Position numbers and translations under genes: made by a program. Under the pieces are notes generated by a model. That model did no database searches. It was given only the letters and a program-made list of their open reading frames with translations, and was not told where the DNA came from. A stretch of 17,364 nt of DNA. It comes from Candidatus Pelagibacter sp. TMED118. GTDB lineage: Bacteria > Pseudomonadota > Alphaproteobacteria > Pelagibacterales > Pelagibacteraceae. The DNA lies in the NCBI GenBank assembly GCA_002170205.2, contig NHFT02000004.1, positions 24,153-41,516 of the forward strand. Direction: 5' to 3'. This document shows positions 7,193 to 14,110 of this stretch, in pieces (position 1 is the stretch's first letter; the number at the start of each line of letters is the position of its first letter).

Positions 7193-9506
7193 TTTGGTCT
7201 CCTTGATAAAATGCTTGAACACTAACGGTGTCTGTTGCTTGTGCCTTACTGGCGATTGGTCCAAGTGTTTCACCAATACCGTATTCATTATCAGCACGAC
7301 TTTGATTTATTATTAAACTTATTATATGTTCATAACTGTCCATAAACTCTGTGTCACCTTTTTGTATTTGCACTGGCTCACCTGTTTGAATCCACTGTTT
7401 AACAATAGTTTCCAAGGTTGTGTCGGCTGTTACTTGTCCAATGATATATCTATCGTTGCCTGGTCTATCCAAAAATCCTGCTTCTCTGCACAAAAACACA
7501 CAACCATATGCATCAACAACAAGGTCCACTTGCGGAAATCCTTTGGGCAACATTTCCTTTTCTGTAATACAATGCATTGTTGGTGCGTCAATACCTTTGC
7601 TGAGTGCATTCAAGGCATATCCATAGTCAATGTGCAAACGATTAAGATGTTCATCATGTCTACGCTGTTCTATTTTTTGAAACACCTGTTTAATTTTTGT
7701 TCTATCACCAAATGTATCCAGTTCGTTTGGCTTTTGAAAGTTTTCTCTCAGTGTAATAAAATCAATTTGATCGCCTGCTGTTTGATTTATTTCTTCAATT
7801 AAATCAATTACTTCATAAAGATCTTCTTCTAAACCTGGCAATATAACATAATTAAATCCAAAACGCAACCTTTTATTGTTTTGTTTTTTGTAACGCAAAA
7901 AATCTATAGCGTTTTGCTTTACACGTTCAAAACCTTTTTTGTGTTTGGTCACTTGCTCATACACCTGTTGATTGCTTCCGTAAAGACTTATACGCAATAC
8001 TTCTAGTTTAAACAAGTCTGGATTTGCATCAACAAATTTTTCAGTAAGTAAAAACCCATTGGTATACAAGCTAAATTTAAAACCTCTTTCATATCCTGCA
8101 CTGATTAGTTTCATCAAATCTGGATTGGTGAGTGTTTCTAATCCACCACTCAAATAAAATCTATAAGGATCATCGTTGGGTGCAGTTTTAATTAAATTTA
8201 CAATATGCGGAGTTGTTTCTCTTAGTGGAGTCTTTTTGTATGCGGCATTTGTTTCCATGTTGCGTCCGCAAAAATGACACCAAAACATACAGCTTTGTCC
8301 AATATGCAAACCTATTCTGTGTGGGTAACTGTATTCATTGTTGAGTACATTGCGTATTGTACCACTTTGTGTAAGAGGTACTATTGTGTTTTTCCAATAC
8401 TGCTGATTGCGTATGTCCTGTGTGATTACCTGTTGAACAAAACTGCTGTTTCTCATTATGGTGTTTATATCCAACAGTTGTGTTTGACTTATGTTGAGGT
8501 GTTCTGCTATAGTTTGTTGTGTAATAAAAGGATTTTCGCTGTATAAATCAATAATTTTTACAATGTTATTGATCATTTCAACAAGTTTACTGTCATACCT
8601 ACTGTCAGCAAATCCACAGTCAATGCTATCTCTTGCTGTATAAAGTCCTACAATACTGGATCTATCAAAATGTTTATCAAACCTCACATTATTTAAATGT
8701 TGTTGTTCAAGTTCTTGTACACTTTCACAAATTAACTCAGTAATCCAACGAGTATTTTTTGCTGTATTGTCTAGTATTTGTGTTTTATAATCTATTATTC
8801 CATGTACAAAGTTTTCCAGTTGTCTATCCAATGTAAGTCCATCATCTTGACTGAAGTCATATGTAAGACCATCAATGTTTATTTCTCTGGTGTTTTTACT
8901 GTCGCGTTCAAAACTTATGTCAACAATAGTACCTGCAAAATCCAATAACCATATAACGCCTGTCGGTGTTTGTGTTGTTTTTAATACTTGACATTGATCT
9001 GTTTTTAATATATGCCTCAGTATACTGAGAGCATGTGGACCAATATCTTCTAGTACACTTATAGTTGGATCACTAGCATAGTGTTCGCCATGACGTTCAA
9101 CGTTATTTTTGCTGTTCCATGTGATGTGGACAGCTTTGGGTTTGTGTTTAACTTGTAGTGCAATTTCATTTATTCGACTACTGTGTAACATTTCAAGTCC
9201 AACAAATAGTTTTGTGCCTTTTTGTTTGGCTAGTTTGACCAATTCATCATGCTGTTCAAGTGTTCTTACAAAAGGTTTTTCAACCATTAAATGTCTACCA
9301 TCTGAGATCAATTCTACTGCACTGGCATAGTGGTCATCAGGTAAATTTGCAATCCATACATGATTGCTATCCAAACTCAATAGATTATCAACACTTGGCA
9401 TACTAGTATTATGAGTGTAAAACTGTGTTTGATATTTGTTTTTACTGGCAACACGATCAATGATTCTAGCCCATCGACCACCACCTACTATTCCAAGGGT
9501 ACGCAC
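7176..9506 (-). CDS. Fusion protein: Gfo/Idh/MocA oxidoreductase plus radical SAM domain
   Basis: 776 residues from the chosen GTG. Residues 1 to about 275 form a Gfo/Idh/MocA-type NAD(P)-dependent sugar oxidoreductase: GIVGGGRWARI at the N-terminus is the dinucleotide loop, VEKPF (75-79) holds the family's EKP motif, and EDIGPH (153-158) matches the catalytic D-x-G-x-H region. A linker of about 120 residues follows; ITQQTIAEHLNISQTQL within it resembles a helix-turn-helix. The radical SAM core starts near residue 400 with CMFWCHFC (C406, C410, C413), then YLSGGLETL (GGE-like) and a LYTNGFLL strand. The C-terminus has a twitch-like patch with MHCITEKE and GCVFLCREAGF. The frame is open to a TTG at 9533, but GGAG lies 7 nt before the GTG at 9506, which puts the Rossmann loop at the very N-terminus. 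I infer paired redox and radical steps on one sugar or cyclitol, for example deoxygenation or epimerisation. Confidence 0.88.
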   Translation of the reverse strand: MRTLGIVGGGRWARIIDRVASKNKYQTQFYTHNTSMPSVDNLLSLDSNHVWIANLPDDHYASAVELISDGRHLMVEKPFVRTLEQHDELVKLAKQKGTKLFVGLEMLHSSRINEIALQVKHKPKAVHITWNSKNNVERHGEHYASDPTISVLEDIGPHALSILRHILKTDQCQVLKTTQTPTGVIWLLDFAGTIVDISFERDSKNTREINIDGLTYDFSQDDGLTLDRQLENFVHGIIDYKTQILDNTAKNTRWITELICESVQELEQQHLNNVRFDKHFDRSSIVGLYTARDSIDCGFADSRYDSKLVEMINNIVKIIDLYSENPFITQQTIAEHLNISQTQLLDINTIMRNSSFVQQVITQDIRNQQYWKNTIVPLTQSGTIRNVLNNEYSYPHRIGLHIGQSCMFWCHFCGRNMETNAAYKKTPLRETTPHIVNLIKTAPNDDPYRFYLSGGLETLTNPDLMKLISAGYERGFKFSLYTNGFLLTEKFVDANPDLFKLEVLRISLYGSNQQVYEQVTKHKKGFERVKQNAIDFLRYKKQNNKRLRFGFNYVILPGLEEDLYEVIDLIEEINQTAGDQIDFITLRENFQKPNELDTFGDRTKIKQVFQKIEQRRHDEHLNRLHIDYGYALNALSKGIDAPTMHCITEKEMLPKGFPQVDLVVDAYGCVFLCREAGFLDRPGNDRYIIGQVTADTTLETIVKQWIQTGEPVQIQKGDTEFMDSYEHIISLIINQSRADNEYGIGETLGPIASKAQATDTVSVQAFYQGDQNAKVN
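7199..7204 (-). promoter_or_regulatory. Ribosome binding site deciding the 7192 start
   Basis: AAGGAG on the minus strand, 6 nt upstream of the ATG at 7192. It is among the best Shine-Dalgarno matches in the window and shortens the sugar-transferase gene by 35 codons relative to the longest frame. Confidence 0.85.
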
Positions 9507-10972
9507 ACTTCTACTCCGTACTGTTTGGTCCAACGATCAGCATCTTCTCTTGTGTTAATCAAAGGTTCGCCTTTTATGTTTAAACTTGTATTGAGTAACA
9601 TAGGACAGCCTGTTGTTTCATACCATCGTTCTAGTAAACTCCTCAATCCTGGAGCACTTTGTTTGGTTACTGTTTGTACTCTACTGGTATTATCATAGTG
9701 TACGATTGCAGGAAATTTATCAGGATATTTGCATTCACTAACGTACTGCATAAAGTCTCCGGTTATTCCTTCAAAGTATTCGCTTGCATGTTCTTGGAGG
9801 ATTGCTGGTGCAAAAGGTCTGAATGCTTCTCTGTGTTTGATTTTGTTGACTCTGTCCTTAACGCTAGATCCACGGGGATCAGCAAGAATACTACGGTTGC
9901 CAAGAGCCCGAGGGCCAAACTCAGCACGACCAGAGGCAACCGCTGTAATTTTTCTTGTGTGTAATTGTTCGAGTAATTTTTCAACTGGATATTCTCCTTG
10001 TATATCATGTCCTAGAAACGCATGTGGCATTTCTAAAAATTGTTTTGTTTGTGCTAGTACACAACCAATGGCACTTCCAGCATCACCTGGATTGGCGGGA
10101 ACATGTATATTATCAAAGAATTGTTGTGCTAGTGGATTTGCAACACAATTTAAAGCACAACCTCCAACAATAATTAAATTATCTATTTTACGTTCAGTAA
10201 GATCACTGGCTTTTTTGCAAAATTCTTGAAACACTTCTTGATATACGGCTTGTGTCGCCGCGGCTATATCCGCATAATCCTGTGGTCGATTTATTCCAGG
10301 TAACCAATCCAAACAACCTCTGTGACTGTTCCTAGCAAAAATTACACCATGATTTTCATTTGGATAGCTTATAAAAAAATCTTTCTTTATACGATCATAA
10401 AGCCTTAAAGGATCACCTATTGCCGCCATGCCCATGAGTATGTATTCGTGTTCTTGTGGTTTTAGTCCTATACGCTGTGTCATAGCACTATACCAAATAC
10501 CCATGCTGTCAGGATACTTTTGACTCCATAGTTTTTTTAGCTTACCATCTTCTCCTGTCCATATGCTGGCTGTTTCCCATTCACCAATACTATCAATTAC
10601 TAATATTACTGCACGTTCATAAGGACCGGTGTAATATGCATAGGCTGAGTGGCTTAAATGATGACTAGTTGTAGTGCAACTAGGTGCCTTATTATAGAAT
10701 TTGCGTATATATGTAGTAGGTGATTCTTTCTTCAGTAGTGTGTATTGCTTTGCATACAACTGTCTAGTCTTTTTAAGCCAAGGACGCTCATAATAGCATA
10801 TTCTATCTGGTTCACCGTACTGTAATGCTTCATCGACTATGGATTGATTGAGATGTTTATCGTTCTTAATTCTACTGTAACGTTCACTGTGTGCCGCAAA
10901 TTCTAAACCATTATCTGAAAATACCGCAAGGCTGGCGTCATGTGACATTCCGGTCCAGCCCCATGTAATCAA
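9488..10972 (-). CDS. NodU/CmcH/TobZ-family O-carbamoyltransferase
   Basis: 494 residues from the chosen TTG. Members transfer a carbamoyl group from carbamoyl phosphate, through carbamoyl-AMP, to a hydroxyl of a sugar or antibiotic. The N-terminal GWTGMSHDASLAVF is the family's first phosphate-binding strand. HHLSH (H104, H105, H108), followed by AYAYYTGPY, carries the metal-binding His residues of the Kae1-like domain. GGCALNCVANP (270-280) and GRAEFGPRALGNRSILADPR (348-367) are hallmark segments, and FRPFAP lies at 384-389. Length is slightly below that of antibiotic carbamoyltransferases. The longest frame begins at TTG 10990, but the TTG at 10972 has GAGG 8 nt upstream and forms a TTGA overlap with the upstream stop. 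The 3' end overlaps the next gene by 19 nt. It likely carbamoylates the glycan product made by this cluster; the acceptor is unknown. Confidence 0.93.
   Translation of the reverse strand: MITWGWTGMSHDASLAVFSDNGLEFAAHSERYSRIKNDKHLNQSIVDEALQYGEPDRICYYERPWLKKTRQLYAKQYTLLKKESPTTYIRKFYNKAPSCTTTSHHLSHSAYAYYTGPYERAVILVIDSIGEWETASIWTGEDGKLKKLWSQKYPDSMGIWYSAMTQRIGLKPQEHEYILMGMAAIGDPLRLYDRIKKDFFISYPNENHGVIFARNSHRGCLDWLPGINRPQDYADIAAATQAVYQEVFQEFCKKASDLTERKIDNLIIVGGCALNCVANPLAQQFFDNIHVPANPGDAGSAIGCVLAQTKQFLEMPHAFLGHDIQGEYPVEKLLEQLHTRKITAVASGRAEFGPRALGNRSILADPRGSSVKDRVNKIKHREAFRPFAPAILQEHASEYFEGITGDFMQYVSECKYPDKFPAIVHYDNTSRVQTVTKQSAPGLRSLLERWYETTGCPMLLNTSLNIKGEPLINTREDADRWTKQYGVEVCVPLE
9514..9517 (-). 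promoter_or_regulatory. Ribosome binding site deciding the 9506 GTG start
   Basis: GGAG on the minus strand, 7 nt before the GTG at 9506 and inside the end of the carbamoyltransferase gene. The alternative TTG at 9533 has no comparable site. Confidence 0.7.
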
Positions 10973-11160
10973 TGTTGAGTCCTCACGCAAACGGCTTGTT
11001 GTCCCGGAGGAAAATATCCATCTTCATCACCAATCCTAGCTAGCATTTCATCTCTTGCTACAAAACATTCATACATCCAATCAAATGTTTTGCCCGTACC
11101 TGCACCATTAAATGCAACAGGTTCTGTGCCTGCTAGAAATATTACTACTAGTACCCACAT
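10969..11160 (-). CDS. Small exported-looking protein of unknown function
   Basis: 63 residues. The first ten (MWVLVVIFLA) are a short hydrophobic run followed by GTEPVAFNG, so a short signal peptide or anchored N-terminus is plausible; the run lacks basic residues before it, which weakens this. The rest has two Cys (C32 in MYECF and C58 in AVCVR) that could form a disulfide if exported, and a FDWMYECFVARDEMLARIG helix-like stretch. The ATG overlaps the upstream stop in TAATG, and the stop overlaps the carbamoyltransferase start in TTGA, so it is tightly coupled on both sides. Small secreted proteins with a spaced Cys pair and an F-D-x-W/Y-x-C-like segment are, as I recall, common in marine phage genomes. 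Function unknown. Confidence 0.65.
   Translation of the reverse strand: MWVLVVIFLAGTEPVAFNGAGTGKTFDWMYECFVARDEMLARIGDEDGYFPPGQQAVCVRTQH
10981..10984 (-). promoter_or_regulatory. Ribosome binding site deciding the 10972 TTG start
   Basis: GAGG on the minus strand, 8 nt upstream of a TTG whose last two bases begin the upstream stop codon (TTGA). This is the TTG counterpart of the ATGA junctions elsewhere in the window and puts the conserved GWTGMSHDAS strand at the usual distance from the N-terminus. Confidence 0.7.
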
Positions 11161-11555
11161 TAAAGCTCACCTCGCTCTCGCATTTCTGCACGGATTTTTG
11201 TAGCACTAATATCGTGTACATCTTTACCTAGGTCATGTTCAGTAAAAGTATAACCTACTCCTCGACCCCAGCTGATGTTTACTATATTAGGAACCTTCAT
11301 AACAATATATTCATGCCCATGCTCAAAACCGTGTTTTTTAAGTGCTAACCAAATTGGACTTACAACGTCTTGGTAGTCCCATGGATTATCTGTGTTGCCC
11401 ATGCCAGCATCAGCACCTTGTACATCTCTGACCATAATACATACCTGCCCGTGTTCAGCTTGTATACGTTTAAACAATTCAGTATGTCCATCATGCCAAG
11501 GTTGCCATCTTCCTAACATCTGAGCTGTGGGTTTTTTCCAATCAAATATTGTCAT
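11160..11555 (-). CDS. Small HxGH nucleotidylyltransferase (cytidylyltransferase-like fold)
   Basis: 131 residues. GRWQPWHDGH (15-24) contains the HxGH motif (H21, H24) that binds the nucleotide triphosphate, in the G-R-aromatic-Q-P-x-H context typical of nicotinamide-mononucleotide adenylyltransferases and related enzymes. ISATKIR (116-122) is the second conserved element, the ISxTKIR type. The family transfers a nucleotide onto a phosphorylated substrate, releasing pyrophosphate. The protein is shorter than archaeal-type NMN adenylyltransferases and has lost no obvious core motif. GGAG lies 8 nt before the ATG. The gene overlaps the preceding CysC-like kinase by 14 nt, so kinase and nucleotidylyltransferase probably act in sequence. 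NMN adenylylation, sugar-phosphate activation and an ATP-sulfurylase-like role are all open; the ATP-sulfurylase QxRN context is absent. Confidence 0.82.
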   Translation of the reverse strand: MTIFDWKKPTAQMLGRWQPWHDGHTELFKRIQAEHGQVCIMVRDVQGADAGMGNTDNPWDYQDVVSPIWLALKKHGFEHGHEYIVMKVPNIVNISWGRGVGYTFTEHDLGKDVHDISATKIRAEMRERGEL

Positions 11556-12033
11556 TTTCTATTCTCCATGCCATATATCCAACTGGTGTTGTATTTTGTT
11601 TTTTCATAAAACGTTCTACAACTGGTACTAGTTGTACATGTGTATCATTAAACCATTCAGCAACATGATAATCAACATCTGCTTTTTTAGGAGTTTCAAA
11701 CATACGATTTGTATCCTCGTATCTTCCTTCTGGTATTGTATCCATCCATACAACAAAATCAGGTTTAAACTTTTCTCGTGCCTCTCCAGTAGGACAAACA
11801 AAATCAGCTACAGCAATTTTTCCTGACATAACAATACCGTCTGCTAGATGACGCATACGGTCTGCTTGACGTATTCTACCTTCAGGACTAAAGTCCCATT
11901 TGCTCATATCATGCCCTTCGTACTTTCTGCGTACTTCGTCTGCGTTGATATGCACTCCACCTAATAGTTTTGCAAGCGGTTCTGCTAGTGTAGTTTTTCC
12001 ACTACCGGGCAGTCCGAATATCAAGATTTTCAT
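11542..12033 (-). CDS. P-loop kinase of the adenylylsulfate-kinase (CysC) type
   Basis: 163 residues. The Walker A loop GLPGSGKT (7-14) is at the N-terminus. HINADEVRRKY (about 32-42) matches the D-x-V-R segment of adenylylsulfate kinases, and ADFVCPTGEAREKF resembles the family's ISPYR/FVCPT substrate-binding stretch. VVWMDTI and GRYEDTNRMFETP follow as in CysC relatives. The C-terminal KGLYKKARAGEI-like segment of true APS kinases is not visible, so the substrate may be something other than adenylylsulfate. AAGGA lies 8 nt upstream of the ATG. The 5' end overlaps the upstream unknown gene by 32 nt and the 3' end overlaps the nucleotidylyltransferase by 14 nt. It may phosphorylate a sulfate donor or a sugar/alcohol that the next enzyme activates. 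Confidence 0.83.
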   Translation of the reverse strand: MKILIFGLPGSGKTTLAEPLAKLLGGVHINADEVRRKYEGHDMSKWDFSPEGRIRQADRMRHLADGIVMSGKIAVADFVCPTGEAREKFKPDFVVWMDTIPEGRYEDTNRMFETPKKADVDYHVAEWFNDTHVQLVPVVERFMKKQNTTPVGYMAWRIENDNI

Positions 12034-12547
12034 TTTTTGTTTCCTTAATAAAGGTATATGGTATACCTATTTCATCTAATTTTCTATTGAGCAATATTTT
12101 ACTGCCCTGCATTACAGTTGTAATTTCGTTGTTGTTTGTAAAAAATTGCAAGTACTCTGCTTGTCTTTCACTTACTGTCATATCATATTTTTCCAGTAAG
12201 TTATCTTTTTGTGAACTGGCAAAGTGAAATATGTTGTCTTGCCAAACCAGATACTTGGCATCAGCGGCGTAAAATTTAAAATTCTTTTTATCGCTAGGAT
12301 ATTCCAATAGATCCCTTATCCAGTCGTAGTGGTAAAAACAAAAATGTTTTTCATTTTTACCTTGTATAACTATATGTTCATACTGTTCTATTATATTACA
12401 TTCATAGATCCTTGTCAAGATATCATAGTAATTAATGTAGTTGCCATTGGGTATAATATAAAATGTATAATTGTCTTTCATATTTGCAGTTTCAAGCCAA
12501 CTGCTTTCTGGATTACAGTAACGATTTCCTATTACTAAAATATTCAT
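12002..12547 (-). CDS. Unknown protein, possibly a degenerate relative of the two upstream SGNH-like proteins
   Basis: 181 residues. It opens with a strand and glycine (MNILVIGNRYC) in the place where the two preceding proteins have LVLGCSF and LILGCSF, but the catalytic Ser context is not conserved. YEHIVIQGKNE also lines up with IIVQKTYEP and IIIQETFEP of those proteins. After this the sequence diverges, is rich in Tyr, Phe and Asn, and has no C-terminal His block. The ATG overlaps the upstream stop in ATGA and the end overlaps the kinase gene by 32 nt, the longest overlap accepted here. Homology to the SGNH pair is an inference from two short matches. It may be a non-catalytic partner or an unrelated Rossmann-like protein. 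Confidence 0.7.
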   Translation of the reverse strand: MNILVIGNRYCNPESSWLETANMKDNYTFYIIPNGNYINYYDILTRIYECNIIEQYEHIVIQGKNEKHFCFYHYDWIRDLLEYPSDKKNFKFYAADAKYLVWQDNIFHFASSQKDNLLEKYDMTVSERQAEYLQFFTNNNEITTVMQGSKILLNRKLDEIGIPYTFIKETKNENLDIRTAR

Positions 12548-13422
12548 GTGTATTTTTCCAACTGTTTGCGAATCATTTTACCAATTTTTTTGTTACCTTC
12601 GAATGTATAATGTCCAGTAAATATATCTTCTCCATCTCTGCTTATGCTAGCATCAATAGGACCAAACACATGATATTTTTTCTTGTACATCATATGTTTC
12701 ATTGCCCAATCACCAGCAAAAAAATTAGGTAAATCTAACTTAATACTGTTATCTAACTTTGTCCTACCTTGGCCGGGTTGGGGAGTAAATGAAAATTCGT
12801 ATACAGGTATGTTTTTGTTTTTACAAGTTTCATCAATATAAACATAAGCACTTTGCATTGCAGTTCTTGTTGTTGTACTATGATAAAGATCTTTTAACCA
12901 TTGGTCATATTGATCATTCTTAAAATGACCTCCTAGGTTTGCACCATTGGCGACACCATTCATTAGATTAATTCTTTTTGCATCATTTCTCCACATTATT
13001 ATATTTTCTACTTCAGGTGTAGGTTCTATTTTAAAATTTTCCATCCATCGATCGTAAAATCTTTGTTGTTTGCTTAAAACTAATCTTGGCTCATATGTTT
13101 TTTGTACTATTATATAATCAATATCATCTAGTGTACCTTCCATATCCATGTGTTTGACTATGGCGGCATGTTGTATAATACCACTTCCAGGAAGTGCAAA
13201 TATGGTATAATAATCTCTTGAATCTAACCATCTTACCCAAGTACCATTTGAGTCCATTCTTTCTCTGCCAAGACCTTGGTCAATGGTTTTATAAGTTCCA
13301 TCTGGCTGTAATGCCTCTGAATAAACAATATAGTCAGGATCCCAGGTGTAGCTTCCAGATGTAAAACTACATCCTAACACCAAAACATGTCTACGATATT
13401 TGAGACTGTTTTTATAGAACAT
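12544..13422 (-). CDS. SGNH-hydrolase-like protein (paralog A)
   Basis: 292 residues. HVLVLGCSFTSG (12-23) corresponds to SGNH/GDSL block I, with the candidate nucleophile S19. ALPGSGIIQ resembles the block II Gly region, IIVQKTYEPRLV is shared with the neighbouring paralog, and GHYTFEGNKKIG near the C-terminus (H271) resembles the catalytic His block; the usual Asp before that His is not obvious. SGNH enzymes hydrolyse or transfer acyl groups, often O-acetyl groups of polysaccharides. The body is longer than in the paralog, with extra segments around residues 40-65 and 120-185. AAAAGG lies about 8 nt before the ATG, and the start overlaps the upstream paralog by 11 nt. Acetylation or deacetylation of the cluster's glycan is an inference. 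Confidence 0.7.
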   Translation of the reverse strand: MFYKNSLKYRRHVLVLGCSFTSGSYTWDPDYIVYSEALQPDGTYKTIDQGLGRERMDSNGTWVRWLDSRDYYTIFALPGSGIIQHAAIVKHMDMEGTLDDIDYIIVQKTYEPRLVLSKQQRFYDRWMENFKIEPTPEVENIIMWRNDAKRINLMNGVANGANLGGHFKNDQYDQWLKDLYHSTTTRTAMQSAYVYIDETCKNKNIPVYEFSFTPQPGQGRTKLDNSIKLDLPNFFAGDWAMKHMMYKKKYHVFGPIDASISRDGEDIFTGHYTFEGNKKIGKMIRKQLEKYT

Positions 13423-14110
13423 TATCCAAACCTTTTTTAATCATTTGTCCTAGTATACGATTGCCGTTACGATTAAAATGTACAAAGTGGACATCTTTTT
13501 TGTAAAACAATTTTTCAGTTGCAGATTGGACATTCAAATACTTAATATATTTATATGGGTATTTAATTCCTGTAAAACTGTAAGCATATGTTGGTAGTCC
13601 TGTGCGTTCTGCAAGTGTATCCAAATGACTTGCACAGGCATTTGCAAGCATGTCCCATCCTGGTTTCTTTTCGTTCATTTCATAAAACCAACTGTTCATT
13701 GTATCCTGCCAAGTAAATTGATAACGTGTAGCCAGTTGGCTACTTTGATTGTGTAGTCCGCCTAACTTGTTGTGAAATATGTTTTGTATACGCCACAAAT
13801 GAACATTATGTCTTTGTCCTTGTTCATATAACAGTTCTTGTTGTATTACAATTCTAGGCTCAAATGTTTCTTGTATGATAATGTGACTGTATTTGGAAAG
13901 ATCTATTTTTGACAAACATTGACAATACGCCATAAGACCTCCACCTGGGTGTGCATATGCTGTATAGTTTATACCAAGTTCATCATACCAACAGTAATCT
14001 TGATGCAATTTTTCATTGCTGAATTCATCTGGTTCGAAATTGGTAATGCCTAGTTGAGCCCAGGTATAGTGACCAGCCGAAAAACTGCATCCAAGTATCA
14101 ATAGTTTCAT
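13412..14110 (-). CDS. SGNH-hydrolase-like protein (paralog B)
   Basis: 232 residues. LLILGCSFSAGHYTW (3-17) is the block I strand and nucleophile loop with S9 as candidate catalytic Ser. AHPGGGLMAY fits the block II glycine region, HIIIQETFEPRIV matches IIVQKTYEPRLV of the downstream paralog, and VHFNRNGNRILGQMI (H211) matches the C-terminal His block without a clear Asp. Both proteins share GCSF, PG-x-G, a signature IIxQxTxEPRxV and the His-block layout, so they most likely arose by tandem duplication. The ATG overlaps the upstream radical SAM stop in ATGA. Function is inferred to be ester hydrolysis or acyl transfer; a non-enzymatic role is possible. Confidence 0.7.
   Translation of the reverse strand: MKLLILGCSFSAGHYTWAQLGITNFEPDEFSNEKLHQDYCWYDELGINYTAYAHPGGGLMAYCQCLSKIDLSKYSHIIIQETFEPRIVIQQELLYEQGQRHNVHLWRIQNIFHNKLGGLHNQSSQLATRYQFTWQDTMNSWFYEMNEKKPGWDMLANACASHLDTLAERTGLPTYAYSFTGIKYPYKYIKYLNVQSATEKLFYKKDVHFVHFNRNGNRILGQMIKKGLDNVL

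Noticed and set aside
7193..7297. N-terminal extension of the sugar-transferase gene to 7297
   Set aside because: AAGGAG lies directly before the ATG at 7192, and the extension would overlap the fusion gene by 122 nt with no family support.
9729..10229. Long open frame on the plus strand (166 codons), with many others of 60-158 codons on that strand
   Set aside because: It lies wholly antisense to the carbamoyltransferase gene, has no recognisable motif, and the minus-strand product is a clear family member. The same holds for the other plus-strand frames.
11160..12033. Complete sulfate-activation (PAPS) module
   Set aside because: The nucleotidylyltransferase lacks the ATP-sulfurylase QxRN context, the kinase lacks the C-terminal APS-kinase motif, and no sulfotransferase is in the window.
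13548..13555. TATAAATA on the minus strand, matching the T4 late-promoter core
   Set aside because: It sits inside the coding sequence of an SGNH-like protein in an AT-rich stretch, over 120 nt from the next start; chance is likely.
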